DNA of 64,000 nt, taken from JAGVSR01 sp031413815. GTDB taxonomy: Bacteria > Pseudomonadota > Alphaproteobacteria > Rhizobiales > Hyphomicrobiaceae. Under the pieces are notes generated by a model. It saw nothing but the letters and a program-made list of their open reading frames with translations, was not told the origin of the DNA and ran no database searches. The stretch lies in the NCBI GenBank assembly GCA_031413815.1, contig JANOFU010000005.1:11809-75808 (forward strand), written 5' to 3'. Both the position numbers and the translations under genes were made by a program. Position 1 is the first letter of the stretch; each line of letters starts with the position of its first letter. Below are positions 35,304 through 44,035 of this stretch, in pieces.

Positions 35304-36536
35304 CTACTCAGCGGCCAGCTGCACATACTGTCCATTGGCAACCGGGCAGCGCGCCCACAGTTGCGACATGGCGCCAACGAGGGCTTCCATGAGCGCGTCG
35401 GTGTGCAGCGGCGAGGGTGTCAGCCGCATCCGTTCTGTGCCCTTCGGCACGGTCGGATAGTTGATCGGCTGAACATAAATCCCGTGCTGGTGAAGCAGCG
35501 TGTCGGTGACGGCTTTGCAGTGCACCGGGTCCCCGACCAGGATCGGCACGATGTGGCTCGGGTTGTCCATCACAGGGATGCGGGCGGCTTTGAGCATGGC
35601 TTTGAGGGTGCGCGCACGCTCCTGATGGGCCGCACGCTCGGTCTGGCTCTCCTTCAAATGGCGGATGCTGGCGCGCGCGCCCGCGGCAATCGCAGGGGCA
35701 AGTGATGTCGAGAAAATAAAGCCGGGCGCAAACGACCGGATGGCGTCGCAGATATCGCTGGAGGCGGCGATGTAGCCGCCCATGACGCCGTAGCCCTTGG
35801 CAAGCGTGCCGTTGATGATGTCGACGCGGTGCATGACGCCCTCGCGCTCGGCGATGCCGCCGCCGCGGGGTCCATAAAGGCCGACGGCGTGCACTTCATC
35901 GAGATAGGTCATCGCGCCGTATTTTTCAGCGAGATCGCAAATAGCGGAGATGGGCGAGATGTGCCCGTCCATCGAGTAGACGCTTTCGAACACGATCAGC
36001 TTGGGCGTGCCGCGCGGATACTTCGCGAGCTTGGCTTCGAGGTCGTTGATGTCGTTGTGGCGGAAGATGCGCTTTTCGCTGCCGCCGCGGCGGATGCCTT
36101 CGATCATCGACGCGTGGTTCTTCTCATCGGAGAACACGACGAGGCCGGGAATGAGCTTTTGAATGGTTGAGAGCGTCGCATCGTTGGCGACATAGGCCGA
36201 CGTGAACAGGAGTGCGGATTCTTTGCCGTGCAGATCCGCGATCTCGACTTCGAGTTCGACGTGGTAGTGCGTGGTGCCAGAGATGTTGCGCGTGCCGCCG
36301 GAGCCCGCGCCGACCATGTCGATCGCTTCATGCATGGCGGCCAGAACTTTGGGATGCTGGCCCATGCCAAGGTAGTCGTTCGAGCACCAGACGGTGATCG
36401 GGTGCGTGCCGTTGGCGGTGAAGTGCGTGGCGGATGGGAAGTTGCGCGCGTGGCGTTTGACGTCTGCGAAGACCCTGTAACGGCCTTCTGCCCGCAAGGA
36501 ATCGAGCTGCTGGCGGAAGATGCTGTCGTAGGTCAT
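35304..36536 (-). CDS. hemA: 5-aminolevulinate synthase
   Basis: This 410-residue PLP enzyme condenses glycine and succinyl-CoA to ALA, the first step of tetrapyrrole synthesis in alphaproteobacteria. Seen are VWCSNDYLGMGQHP, GAGSGGTRNISGTTHYHVEL, YLDEVHAVGLYGPRGGGIAE and the PLP lysine in NGTLAKGYGVMGGY (near residue 245). GGAGA precedes the ATG at 36536. Two PpsR boxes lie 73-116 bases upstream, so it has its own redox-regulated promoter besides possible read-through from puhE. Confidence 0.97.
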   Translation of the reverse strand: MTYDSIFRQQLDSLRAEGRYRVFADVKRHARNFPSATHFTANGTHPITVWCSNDYLGMGQHPKVLAAMHEAIDMVGAGSGGTRNISGTTHYHVELEVEIADLHGKESALLFTSAYVANDATLSTIQKLIPGLVVFSDEKNHASMIEGIRRGGSEKRIFRHNDINDLEAKLAKYPRGTPKLIVFESVYSMDGHISPISAICDLAEKYGAMTYLDEVHAVGLYGPRGGGIAEREGVMHRVDIINGTLAKGYGVMGGYIAASSDICDAIRSFAPGFIFSTSLAPAIAAGARASIRHLKESQTERAAHQERARTLKAMLKAARIPVMDNPSHIVPILVGDPVHCKAVTDTLLHQHGIYVQPINYPTVPKGTERMRLTPSPLHTDALMEALVGAMSQLWARCPVANGQYVQLAAE

Positions 36537-36608
36537 TCGCGTCTCCGGTTCCCAAGTGGCACCCCGCAGCGGGCATACGGGGTTTGGACTGCGGGCTTCT
36601 TAACTGAC

Positions 36609-36652
36609 TGTAAATCTACAACGACAGCAGCAACTGTCAAGCTAACTTCACA
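36609..36652 (-). promoter_or_regulatory. Tandem PpsR/CrtJ operator upstream of hemA
   Basis: Two exact TGT-N12-ACA motifs are present at 36609-36626 and 36635-36652, separated by 8 bases. This is the spacing known for cooperative PpsR/CrtJ binding. They lie upstream of hemA, read leftward; PpsR is encoded in the same cluster. Confidence 0.78.
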
Positions 36653-36740
36653 CATATCCGGGGAGTTATTTTCATACTCCCTGGCTGGGCAATACACGTC
36701 CTTTGGGTCTGTTTCCGGACCCTCTCTATGGCATCAGGGC

Positions 36741-37571
36741 CTACGCGGGAACCTTTTCAAGGGGTTGGCGGTCGGACCCGGGGGCGTCATTCGACGGGGC
36801 CTGAGCTGGCGCATCGCGCGAGGTCAACCCCCACGCCCACATGTCGGCGGCGGGGATCGGCAGAACTAGGAACCAATGTTCGAGAACGGCGAGCGCCATG
36901 AGGGTGGCAAGGAACGTCATGCCGACTGTTGCGTAGCCGCTGATTGCGGGATGAAGGGCGGCCGCGACCAGGAGAACGGTAACCGCCGTCGAAACGCTCA
37001 CTGAAAGCGGAAAAAAGAGGTTCATAGGCCGGCGGCCGAAGTAGGTCTTGAGGTACGTTAGATGCGGCGGCAGAAACTCTTCCGTCAAGTTAGGCACGCC
37101 AAGGAACACGTTGATTTTGGCACTGAGCCGCATCAGCCACAAAATCACGAACGTCCAAAGGCCAACTTGATTGGGTGCGTTCCAAGTCAACGCAGCCAGC
37201 GCAATCACGGTGAGAAAGATTGCGATCTCATGGTAAATCACGGTCTCTATTGCGGGCATGAGGCGGCTCATGCCCTCGATTGATTTGGGCATCTCGGTGC
37301 GCCGGGGGCCGGTGACAAAGCCCATCAGGAAGCTCATCTCATGCCAGCCCCACACCAGAATGGCACAGGTGAAGGCGATGTAGGCGCCGGTCACACTGGC
37401 ATCTGTTGCGCTGGTGCCAATGCCATAAAGCGCAGCAGCGAGTACGGCGGTTGCCGCCACCATGCTGCGCGCGGCCGTTGAGCGCGGCAGTCCGATTACG
37501 TACAGCACCGCTCCGGTGGAAAACCACCAGACAAACAACGCGTATAAAATGGGCATCCCGTAGAGCGACAC
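36741..37571 (-). CDS. puhE: Photosynthetic complex assembly protein PuhE
   Basis: This 276-residue membrane protein with about seven helices matches the PuhE (putative photosynthetic complex assembly protein 2) family. Conserved parts include FTCAILVWGWHEMSFLMGFV, YHEIAIFLTVIALAALTWN, LRLSAKINVFLGVPNLTEEF and GRRPMNLFFPLSVSVST. In Rhodobacter it affects reaction-centre and bacteriochlorophyll levels. The start is a GTG at 37571 with AAGGAG upstream, 18 bases after acsF. Confidence 0.94.
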   Translation of the reverse strand: MSLYGMPILYALFVWWFSTGAVLYVIGLPRSTAARSMVAATAVLAAALYGIGTSATDASVTGAYIAFTCAILVWGWHEMSFLMGFVTGPRRTEMPKSIEGMSRLMPAIETVIYHEIAIFLTVIALAALTWNAPNQVGLWTFVILWLMRLSAKINVFLGVPNLTEEFLPPHLTYLKTYFGRRPMNLFFPLSVSVSTAVTVLLVAAALHPAISGYATVGMTFLATLMALAVLEHWFLVLPIPAADMWAWGLTSRDAPAQAPSNDAPGSDRQPLEKVPA

Positions 37572-37589
37572 CAGCAGTCTCCTTGGGCT

Positions 37590-38657
37590 TTACCAGACCG
37601 GTTCGAGGCGGATCTGCTGGGGCAATTCGTTCTTGCGGGCGCGCATAAAGAACAGCCGCGCAAACGCCGTCAGCGCCGACACGCCAAGGGCCGTCCGTTT
37701 GGCGCGTCCGGCAAGTCCGGTGACTTTCTGCGCCGCGTTAACTTGGTCGTTGATCTGGCGCAGCCGTTCGAGGCCAGCGAGAAACTTTGGGTTGTCGATA
37801 TCCAGTTCGACCGGGAACACCTGCCGCGCAATTTCTGAGGTGAGCCGGAACACCTTGAAATCATACTCGGTCGGGTCGATGTCGAGCGCCTTGTGGAACT
37901 CTGGCCGGGCGTGATCGCGTACGTACATGGTGGCGTACACGGCGAGCACGAAGAACCGCACCCACAGCTTGTTGACGCCTTGCAAAAGCTGCGGGTTCGA
38001 GCGCATCAGCAGCGCGAACGCTTCGCCGTGGCGGAACTCATCGTTGCACCACTTTTCGAACCACTTGAAGATCGGGTGGAAGCGCTTGTCTGGGTTGCGC
38101 TCCAGATGGCGGAATATCGTAATGTAGCGCGCGTAGCCGATCTTTTCTGAAAGGTACGTGGCGTAGAAGATAAACTTCGGCTTGAAGAACGTGTACTTCT
38201 TGGCTTTGGTCAGGAAGCCCAGGTCAATGCCGATGCCAAGATCTTTGAGACTGTCGTTGATGAAGCCGGCGTGGCGCGCCTCGTCGCGGCTCATATATTT
38301 GAACAGCTCAACAATGTCGGGGTTCGTGCCGCGCTTTTTCATTTCCGCGTAGAGCACGCAGCCCGAAAACTCCGCCGTCAGCGAACTCACCAGGAAGTCG
38401 ACGAATTCCTTGCGCAAGCCCTCCGGCAGGTCGTTGAGGTCGAACGCATCCCAAGCGTCGGTGCGCCGGAAGTGGCCCTTGTTCGGGTCGCTTTTCATTT
38501 CGGCGATGAGCGCATCCCACTCAGTGCGAACCGATGACACGTCGAGCCGGTCCAATTCCTTGAAATCGGTGGTGTAGAAGCGCGGCGACAGCATCGCGTC
38601 ATCTGCGGCAATGCGCGTTGTTTCGTTGGGTGTCCGGCCAAGGGTTTCGATGGTCAT
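37590..38657 (-). CDS. acsF: Oxygen-dependent Mg-protoporphyrin IX monomethyl ester cyclase
   Basis: This 355-residue diiron enzyme forms ring E of bacteriochlorophyll with O2. The two carboxylate/His motifs, YMSRDEARHAGF and WCNDEFRHGEAF, and the upstream LTAEFSGCVLYAEMKKRG are conserved. Presence of AcsF without a BchE in the window indicates aerobic pigment synthesis. The start overlaps the stop of the upstream small gene (ATGA). Confidence 0.96.
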   Translation of the reverse strand: MTIETLGRTPNETTRIAADDAMLSPRFYTTDFKELDRLDVSSVRTEWDALIAEMKSDPNKGHFRRTDAWDAFDLNDLPEGLRKEFVDFLVSSLTAEFSGCVLYAEMKKRGTNPDIVELFKYMSRDEARHAGFINDSLKDLGIGIDLGFLTKAKKYTFFKPKFIFYATYLSEKIGYARYITIFRHLERNPDKRFHPIFKWFEKWCNDEFRHGEAFALLMRSNPQLLQGVNKLWVRFFVLAVYATMYVRDHARPEFHKALDIDPTEYDFKVFRLTSEIARQVFPVELDIDNPKFLAGLERLRQINDQVNAAQKVTGLAGRAKRTALGVSALTAFARLFFMRARKNELPQQIRLEPVW

Positions 38658-38959
38658 AGTTTTTTCCCTGACGAGAAGCTGACTTCATAAAGTTCGGTGA
38701 GTTCGAAGCGGGCGGCAAGTTTGGTCAGCAATCGTTGCAAGCCGTTCGCCCGGGTGACGGTCGCTTCACGCTGCAAGGTGAGTTTTTCACCGAATGGCAC
38801 ACGGATCGGGTCGCCGTGAACCAGCACTTCGTCTCCAGCTTCGATCTCGTGACCGCCATGCAACTCGACATGAGCGTGCAAGCTGTCAAACGTGTTCTCG
38901 ATCTCGATCGTACAGGGGACAGTCATGGATCGCTTCCCCACGAGCCATTCTCGTCTCAT
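38654..38959 (-). CDS. Conserved small protein between puhC and acsF
   Basis: This 101-residue soluble protein (MRREWLVGKRSMTVPCTIEI, HGGHEIEAGDEVLVHGDPI, AARFELTELYEVSFS) is of a kind commonly found at this position in alphaproteobacterial photosynthesis clusters, without assigned function. GGAGG precedes the ATG at 38959; a reading from 39037 overlaps puhC's end. The stop overlaps the acsF start, and a link to the cyclase is possible but not known. Confidence 0.82.
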   Translation of the reverse strand: MRREWLVGKRSMTVPCTIEIENTFDSLHAHVELHGGHEIEAGDEVLVHGDPIRVPFGEKLTLQREATVTRANGLQRLLTKLAARFELTELYEVSFSSGKKL

Positions 38960-38978
38960 CACAGGGTCCTCCAGGTCG

Positions 38979-39491
38979 TTACTTTGTAACAAGTAGTGCC
39001 GCAAAAGCTCCGACGTTGCTAGGCCCAAAAGCATCAAGGCCGACGGTGCGTCCGGTGGCCGGGTCTTCGAGAATTAATCTCTTGTCCGTACTGGCCCGAT
39101 ACAGCAGGAACGGCTCTTCAGGGCCCAAGCCCGCAAGGCGCCGTTCGCGCGCAAGGCTGCGCATCACGACCCGCAAGAACCCGTTCGTTTCAGGTGCCAG
39201 CGTGTGCAGTTCCGCACGGCTCGTGCCATCGAGAACGGTGATGCTGCCGTCCGGGTTATCATTGAACCGCACCGCCTGCTGCTCGGTGATCGCGGGCCGC
39301 AGCACGGCCGGGTCATTTGAGCGTTCTTGATTGCCGAACATTGCGAAGGTCAAAGCGAGTCCCATAAGTGTAGCGGCCCCCAGCAAGACGCTCTTGGGGA
39401 ACGGATCGGGTGGCAAGCGGTCTGAAACCGCTGGCGGTGCGACCTGCTCATCGGGCACTTGCGCGGCGTGAACTCCAATGCGGACTGCCAC
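38979..39491 (-). CDS. puhC: Photosynthetic complex assembly protein PuhC
   Basis: This 170-residue protein has one transmembrane helix (SVLLGAATLMGLALTFAMFG) and a periplasmic domain (VLDGTSRAELHTLAPETNGF, VVMRSLARERRLAGLG, GLDAFGPSNVGAFAALLV). It belongs to the PuhC family that assists reaction-centre/LH1 assembly. The GTG start at 39491 has AGGAG upstream. It sits 14 bases after puhB. Confidence 0.93.
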   Translation of the reverse strand: MAVRIGVHAAQVPDEQVAPPAVSDRLPPDPFPKSVLLGAATLMGLALTFAMFGNQERSNDPAVLRPAITEQQAVRFNDNPDGSITVLDGTSRAELHTLAPETNGFLRVVMRSLARERRLAGLGPEEPFLLYRASTDKRLILEDPATGRTVGLDAFGPSNVGAFAALLVTK

Positions 39492-39505
39492 TGTCGTTTC
39501 TCCTG

Positions 39506-40177
39506 TTAAGCCGTTGCAGCTTGGTTTGATGCGACGCCACTGGGCATCCGCACTGCGCGCTGCGCGTCGATCAGCCGGACGGCCGGCTGTTGGGCATCCG
39601 CCGCTAACGCCTCCGCTAAAATGCGGCCTGCGTTGTTCGCGCCGTCAATCGCGCGCAGCATAGGTTGCGGATGATTGACGAGCCAGGGACGCACGTTCGG
39701 CCACAGCACGAGATACGCGAGCCGCTGCTTGTTGGTGAGCTGCAGCGGGATATCGCCGTTGCCACCACTGAACTGCCGCACGCTGGCGCCTTCGATTTCC
39801 GAGAACGGGATATTGATCGCCATTGGCAGGGCGACGCCCGATCGCAGAACCACACGCTTGTTGGTGATCGTGTAGATCGTCGCGCGCGCCATGCTCCACG
39901 CCAGCAGCGACAGGATCGCTGTTGCCAGGGCGGCGGCCAGCACGCTCCAACGGGTCGAAGCAAGGGCCGTTAGCCAGCTTTCGCCGGCTTGCAGCAGCGT
40001 TGCAGCTTGCCAAACGGCAAGCAGCGCGAAGTAAATCCAGATCTTACGAACGTGCAGCGTTCGGATCGCCAGATGGGTCCAGGATGGCGAGCCTTGCCAT
40101 AAAACCTTCTCGTCCCGCGGAAGGTGGCCGGGAAGCCCCGGCACGCCTTCGAATTCGTATTCAGTTGTGTGTGTCAC
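39506..40177 (-). CDS. puhB: Photosynthetic complex assembly protein PuhB
   Basis: This 223-residue membrane protein with a PH-like domain (EKVLWQGSPSWTHLAIRTLH, ITNKRVVLRSGVALPMAINI, FSEIEGASVRQF) assists assembly of the reaction centre. It starts with GTG overlapping the puhA stop (GTGA). It is standard in sequence and position within the puhABC(E) set. Confidence 0.95.
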   Translation of the reverse strand: MTHTTEYEFEGVPGLPGHLPRDEKVLWQGSPSWTHLAIRTLHVRKIWIYFALLAVWQAATLLQAGESWLTALASTRWSVLAAALATAILSLLAWSMARATIYTITNKRVVLRSGVALPMAINIPFSEIEGASVRQFSGGNGDIPLQLTNKQRLAYLVLWPNVRPWLVNHPQPMLRAIDGANNAGRILAEALAADAQQPAVRLIDAQRAVRMPSGVASNQAATA

Positions 40178-40947
40178 AGCAGGGGCTCCTGAATGTCAGG
40201 TGTGCGATACAGCGTGCCGGCACCGTAATACGCTGCGATTTTGTCTTCTTCGAGCAGCGTGACGCTGTCTGCGGTCTTCGTCGTTGGGACGCCCGCGAAC
40301 TGTTTGGCCAGAAGCGAGTCGACATCAATCCGCTTGCGGTCCCCGCAGATCCTATCGACGAAGTTCATCGGGCACAGAACGCGCTTGCCGCCGGTGGTTT
40401 CAATTTCTAGGTAGCGGATCAGGTACTCCGAACGGTCAATCCAGACGTCCTTGACGGTCCCGGCCTGCTCGGTGTCAGCAGCATAGACTGGCAACCCGCG
40501 CGGGTCTGTGTCGTTACTGTCGATCGAGAACGATGTCGCCACCCGCATCGGCACGATGCGATTGTGACCCTCAAACGTGACATCGGCGATATCGGCTCGG
40601 ACCGCATACGCACCAGGTCCGATTTCGGCTGACATCGCGTCGCCAGTGGGGACCAGTGGCGCGCCATACCAATTCTCGGTCTTGGTGCCACGCACAGGAC
40701 GGTTGTCGTCGCGCGATGCGTCAGGGACCTGCACAGTGCGGCCGCTGGCGAGACGGAAGGTTTTGGGATCAGCGTGCAAAGCAGGATTGAAATCGCGCTG
40801 GACACCGGTCATGTCATCGACCAGCGGATAACCTTCACGGCGGTCTTCGCGCCGGATCCACAAGATCAGGCCTGCAAAGAACACCCAGAATGCGTAGAGC
40901 ACGACTTGCGTCACATCGAGGTAGGTCGTGAGTGGAATGAATTTCAT
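40174..40947 (-). CDS. puhA: Photosynthetic reaction centre H subunit
   Basis: This 257-residue subunit has one N-terminal transmembrane helix (VVLYAFWVFFAGLILWIRRE) and a cytoplasmic PRC-barrel domain (VKDVWIDRSEYLIRYLEIET, GGKRVLCPMNFVDRI). It caps the L/M core and guides proton delivery to QB. GGAGGTGACCT directly precedes the ATG. It lies downstream of lhaA in the superoperon. Confidence 0.97.
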   Translation of the reverse strand: MKFIPLTTYLDVTQVVLYAFWVFFAGLILWIRREDRREGYPLVDDMTGVQRDFNPALHADPKTFRLASGRTVQVPDASRDDNRPVRGTKTENWYGAPLVPTGDAMSAEIGPGAYAVRADIADVTFEGHNRIVPMRVATSFSIDSNDTDPRGLPVYAADTEQAGTVKDVWIDRSEYLIRYLEIETTGGKRVLCPMNFVDRICGDRKRIDVDSLLAKQFAGVPTTKTADSVTLLEEDKIAAYYGAGTLYRTPDIQEPLL

Positions 40948-40971
40948 AGGTCACCTCCAGTGTTTTTCAAA

Positions 40972-42405
40972 TCAGCCCGGCATTTCTGCCAAGCCCAGTT
41001 TCAAGTGTGGTTGCATCACGGTGGGACGCGCGCTGCGCACGAGCGGGCCGATCGCAACCAAGGCCATAAACAGCAGTACAACTTCGATTTGGTAGACGAA
41101 CAGGTAGCCGGCAGCGGGACCTGAGAACGCTTCGCCGAGCGCGCCGTTTGAGGACAGATGCGAGACACTGTCACGGAACACGCCGCCAAGACCGACGGCC
41201 ACACCGGCTGCTGTGGCGTTGACAGCCCCCCACAACCCGAGCGCCAGGCCGCTCTGTCCGTCTTGAGCTTGAGCCATGGCGGCCGTCAGCGTGCCGACAG
41301 CAAACAATCCGCCGCCAAATCCGAGACAGATAACGCCGCAACGGAACAGGTTGGGGCTGTCGAGCGGGCTCGACATGATGATCGCGGCGAGCGCGACGAT
41401 GCCAGCCAATGCGCCATAGCCTGACAAGCGGCACGGATCCGAGCCTCTTTGAAGAGCGCGTGCTGTCAATCCGAAGCCCACAAGTGAGCCGACGGCCATC
41501 AACCCAGTGAGTGCGGTCGTGCTGCCGACGCTGAGCCGCAAGATCTCGCCGCCGTAGGGTTCCAAGAGAATGTCCTGCATGCTGAAGGCCGCTGTGCCCA
41601 GGCCCATTGCAACAAGCAAGCGGCCCGGCTGACTGCGCTCAAAGGCTTCACTCCAAGCCTGCCGGAACGACGGCCGCGGCTTGTCAGGCGCGGTGAGTTC
41701 TGGATTGCGAGGTTCTTGCTTCCACAGGGCAATAAGGTTGAGCGTGATGGTGACGACGGCTGTGCCTTGGACAACTTGAATGAGCTTGATGGCACTGAAA
41801 TCAGCAAGGATCGCACCCAACAGGAAGGCGCTGATCAACATGCCAACGAGTAGCATGACGTAGAGCAAAGCGACGACGCGCGGGCGCACATGTTCGGGAG
41901 CGAGGTCGTTGGCGAGCGCCAAGCCGGCGGTTTGCGTGGTGTGAAGGCCCGCACCGACCAGCAGGAAGGCCAGAGCTGCACTGATGTAGCCAACCCAAGC
42001 CGGTCCGTGCGTGTCACCCGACAAAATGAGAAGTGCGAACGGCATGATGGCGAGTCCGCCCCACTGCAACATAGTGCCCATCCAGATGTAGGGCACACGG
42101 CGCCAGCCGAGGTACGACTTGTGCTGATCCGACTTGAAGCCGACCAGCACGCGCAGCGGCGCAAACAGCAATGGCAGGGCCACCATGATCGCCACCAACG
42201 AGGCCGGCATGGCGAGTTCGACGATCATCACGCGATTGAGGGTGCCGGTCATCAGCACCATGGCCATGCCGACGGAGACCTGGAACAAAGACAGGCGCAA
42301 CAGTCGTCCCAGCGGCAGTTCCGGGGTTGCTGCGTCCGCAAACGGCAGCCACTCCGGCCCCAACTGGGCCCATTTGCGAACAAACCTGTCGCCGGCCTGC
42401 ATCAT
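40972..42405 (-). CDS. lhaA: LH1 assembly / BCD-family MFS protein
   Basis: This 477-residue, twelve-helix protein belongs to the BCD/PucC family of the major facilitator superfamily. It is involved in bacteriochlorophyll delivery and LH1 assembly. Landmarks are MVLMTGTLNRVMIVELAMPA, LRVLVGFKSDQHKSYLGWRR, GAGLHTTQTAGLALANDLAP and MQDILLEPYGGEILRL. The ATG at 42405 overlaps the bchM stop. Its position between bchM and puhA identifies it as lhaA rather than pucC. Confidence 0.94.
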   Translation of the reverse strand: MMQAGDRFVRKWAQLGPEWLPFADAATPELPLGRLLRLSLFQVSVGMAMVLMTGTLNRVMIVELAMPASLVAIMVALPLLFAPLRVLVGFKSDQHKSYLGWRRVPYIWMGTMLQWGGLAIMPFALLILSGDTHGPAWVGYISAALAFLLVGAGLHTTQTAGLALANDLAPEHVRPRVVALLYVMLLVGMLISAFLLGAILADFSAIKLIQVVQGTAVVTITLNLIALWKQEPRNPELTAPDKPRPSFRQAWSEAFERSQPGRLLVAMGLGTAAFSMQDILLEPYGGEILRLSVGSTTALTGLMAVGSLVGFGLTARALQRGSDPCRLSGYGALAGIVALAAIIMSSPLDSPNLFRCGVICLGFGGGLFAVGTLTAAMAQAQDGQSGLALGLWGAVNATAAGVAVGLGGVFRDSVSHLSSNGALGEAFSGPAAGYLFVYQIEVVLLFMALVAIGPLVRSARPTVMQPHLKLGLAEMPG

Positions 42406-43118
42406 GTGTGTTGCAGCTCCATCGCTTGGGACGTATAAAATCCGCTGTCGATACGCGCGGTGCGGTCCACACGCCACGCGCCCAGTGCCGGCTCTGCCGT
42501 GAGATGACGGCGCAGAGCACCGGCATCGACCGGCTCGATGGCCGGTGCACGGTCTTGCCTGGGGAAGAAGCGGCCGACCGCATGCATCATCGTCAGAGCC
42601 GGCGTCCGGGGAGCGAAGGTGAAGACCACGGAGCTCTCCGTATTGGCGGCAAGGCGGCTGAGCATGGCGACCATGTCGCCCTGCTCGTAGTGAATGAGGC
42701 TGTCCATGGCGACGGCATGGTCGAACCGGCCTAAGGTTGGGTCGAGCATGTCGCCGACGAGAAACGTGATCTTGCCGTGGGGTTTTGTTTCCTGGGCAAG
42801 AAGATCGTCGCTGCGCTCGCGCGCCAGATCGACCAGCGACTGCGCGATATCAATCGCGACGACGTCGGCACCTCGGCGCGCCGCTTCAACCGACAACGCG
42901 CCCGTCCCACAGCCAGCATCCAGCAGGCGCTTGCCGGTGAGATCTTGTGGCAGCCAATCCAACAGTGTTGAGCGCATGCGGTCGCGGCCGGCCCGCACTG
43001 TCGACCTGATACGGCTGACAGGCGCATCCGACGTGAGCCGCGACCAGGCTTCCGACGCGGTCCGGTCGAAGTAGGTGCGCAGTTCGCCGCGGCGTTGGCT
43101 GTAGGAGAGTGTGTGCAT
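42402..43118 (-). CDS. bchM: Mg-protoporphyrin O-methyltransferase
   Basis: This 238-residue SAM methyltransferase esterifies the C13 propionate of Mg-protoporphyrin IX. Motif I is LLDAGCGTGALSVEAARRGA, with VVAIDIAQSLVDLARE and DHAVAMDSLIHYEQGD, and the family-specific MHAVGRFFPRQDRAP. The ATG at 43118 overlaps the bchL stop (TGATG). Confidence 0.96.
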   Translation of the reverse strand: MHTLSYSQRRGELRTYFDRTASEAWSRLTSDAPVSRIRSTVRAGRDRMRSTLLDWLPQDLTGKRLLDAGCGTGALSVEAARRGADVVAIDIAQSLVDLARERSDDLLAQETKPHGKITFLVGDMLDPTLGRFDHAVAMDSLIHYEQGDMVAMLSRLAANTESSVVFTFAPRTPALTMMHAVGRFFPRQDRAPAIEPVDAGALRRHLTAEPALGAWRVDRTARIDSGFYTSQAMELQHT

Positions 43119-44035
43119 CAATCGTATCCCAAAAAGTCGAAAATATCGCGGTCCTTCATCGGCTTGGCGTCGAGGGGTTCAGTGCCAGCCCAGAGTTGAG
43201 CCGCGAGCTGCATATACTCATTCTGAACTTTCTCAAGCTCAGGCGTGGAGTCCATTTCGAACAGCGTTGACTTCTTCAACCGCGAGCGGCGGATGACGTC
43301 GAGATCGGGGAAGTGCGCCAGCCGCTTGAGACCGACTGCGTCGTTGAACCGGTCAATCTGATCGGTGGCCGCACTGCGGTTGGCGATGACGCCGCCAATG
43401 CGGACGCCATAGTTCTTGGATTTCGCCTGGATGGCTGCCGCGATGCGGTTCATCGCAAAGATGCTGTCGAAATCGTTGGCGCAGACGATGAGGCCGCGTT
43501 CGGCGTGTTGAAGGGGCGAGGCAAACCCGCCGCACACCACGTCACCGAGTACGTCAAAGATCACGACGTCGGTCTCTTCCAGCAAATGATGCTCTTTGAG
43601 GAGCTTGACGGTCTGGCCGACGACGTAACCGCCGCAGCCGGTGCCGGCAGGTGGGCCGCCAGCCTCCACGCACAGCACGCCGTTGTAGCCTTCGAAGACA
43701 AAGTCTTCGGGCTTGAGTTCTTCCGTGTGGAAGTCAACCTGTTCGAGCACGTCGATGACGGTTGGCTTCAACTCCTTGGTCAGCGTGAAGGTGGAGTCAT
43801 GCTTGGGGTCGCAGCCGATCTGCAACACGCGCTTGCCGAGCTTGGAGAAGGCCACCGACAAGTTCGATGACGTTGTACTCTTGCCGATGCCGCCTTTGCC
43901 GTAGACGGCGAAGACCTTGGCGCTGCCAACGTCAATCTGTTCTTTCATTTGAACTTGAACGGAGCCTTCGCCGTTGCCCTTGCCGGTCGGTACCGGCGGC
44001 TTCAAATCGGGGCGGGTCTTCAGGGTGACAGTCAT
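43118..44035 (-). CDS. bchL: Light-independent protochlorophyllide reductase, iron protein
   Basis: This 305-residue nitrogenase-like ATPase passes electrons to BchNB. The P-loop is FAVYGKGGIGKSTTSSNL (near residues 43-60). The two 4Fe-4S cysteines are in GTGCGGYVVG and GDVVCGGFASPL. The start at 44035 (MTVTLKTRPDL) overlaps the bchH stop by ATGA; a longer frame inside bchH is unlikely. Confidence 0.97.
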   Translation of the reverse strand: MTVTLKTRPDLKPPVPTGKGNGEGSVQVQMKEQIDVGSAKVFAVYGKGGIGKSTTSSNLSVAFSKLGKRVLQIGCDPKHDSTFTLTKELKPTVIDVLEQVDFHTEELKPEDFVFEGYNGVLCVEAGGPPAGTGCGGYVVGQTVKLLKEHHLLEETDVVIFDVLGDVVCGGFASPLQHAERGLIVCANDFDSIFAMNRIAAAIQAKSKNYGVRIGGVIANRSAATDQIDRFNDAVGLKRLAHFPDLDVIRRSRLKKSTLFEMDSTPELEKVQNEYMQLAAQLWAGTEPLDAKPMKDRDIFDFLGYD

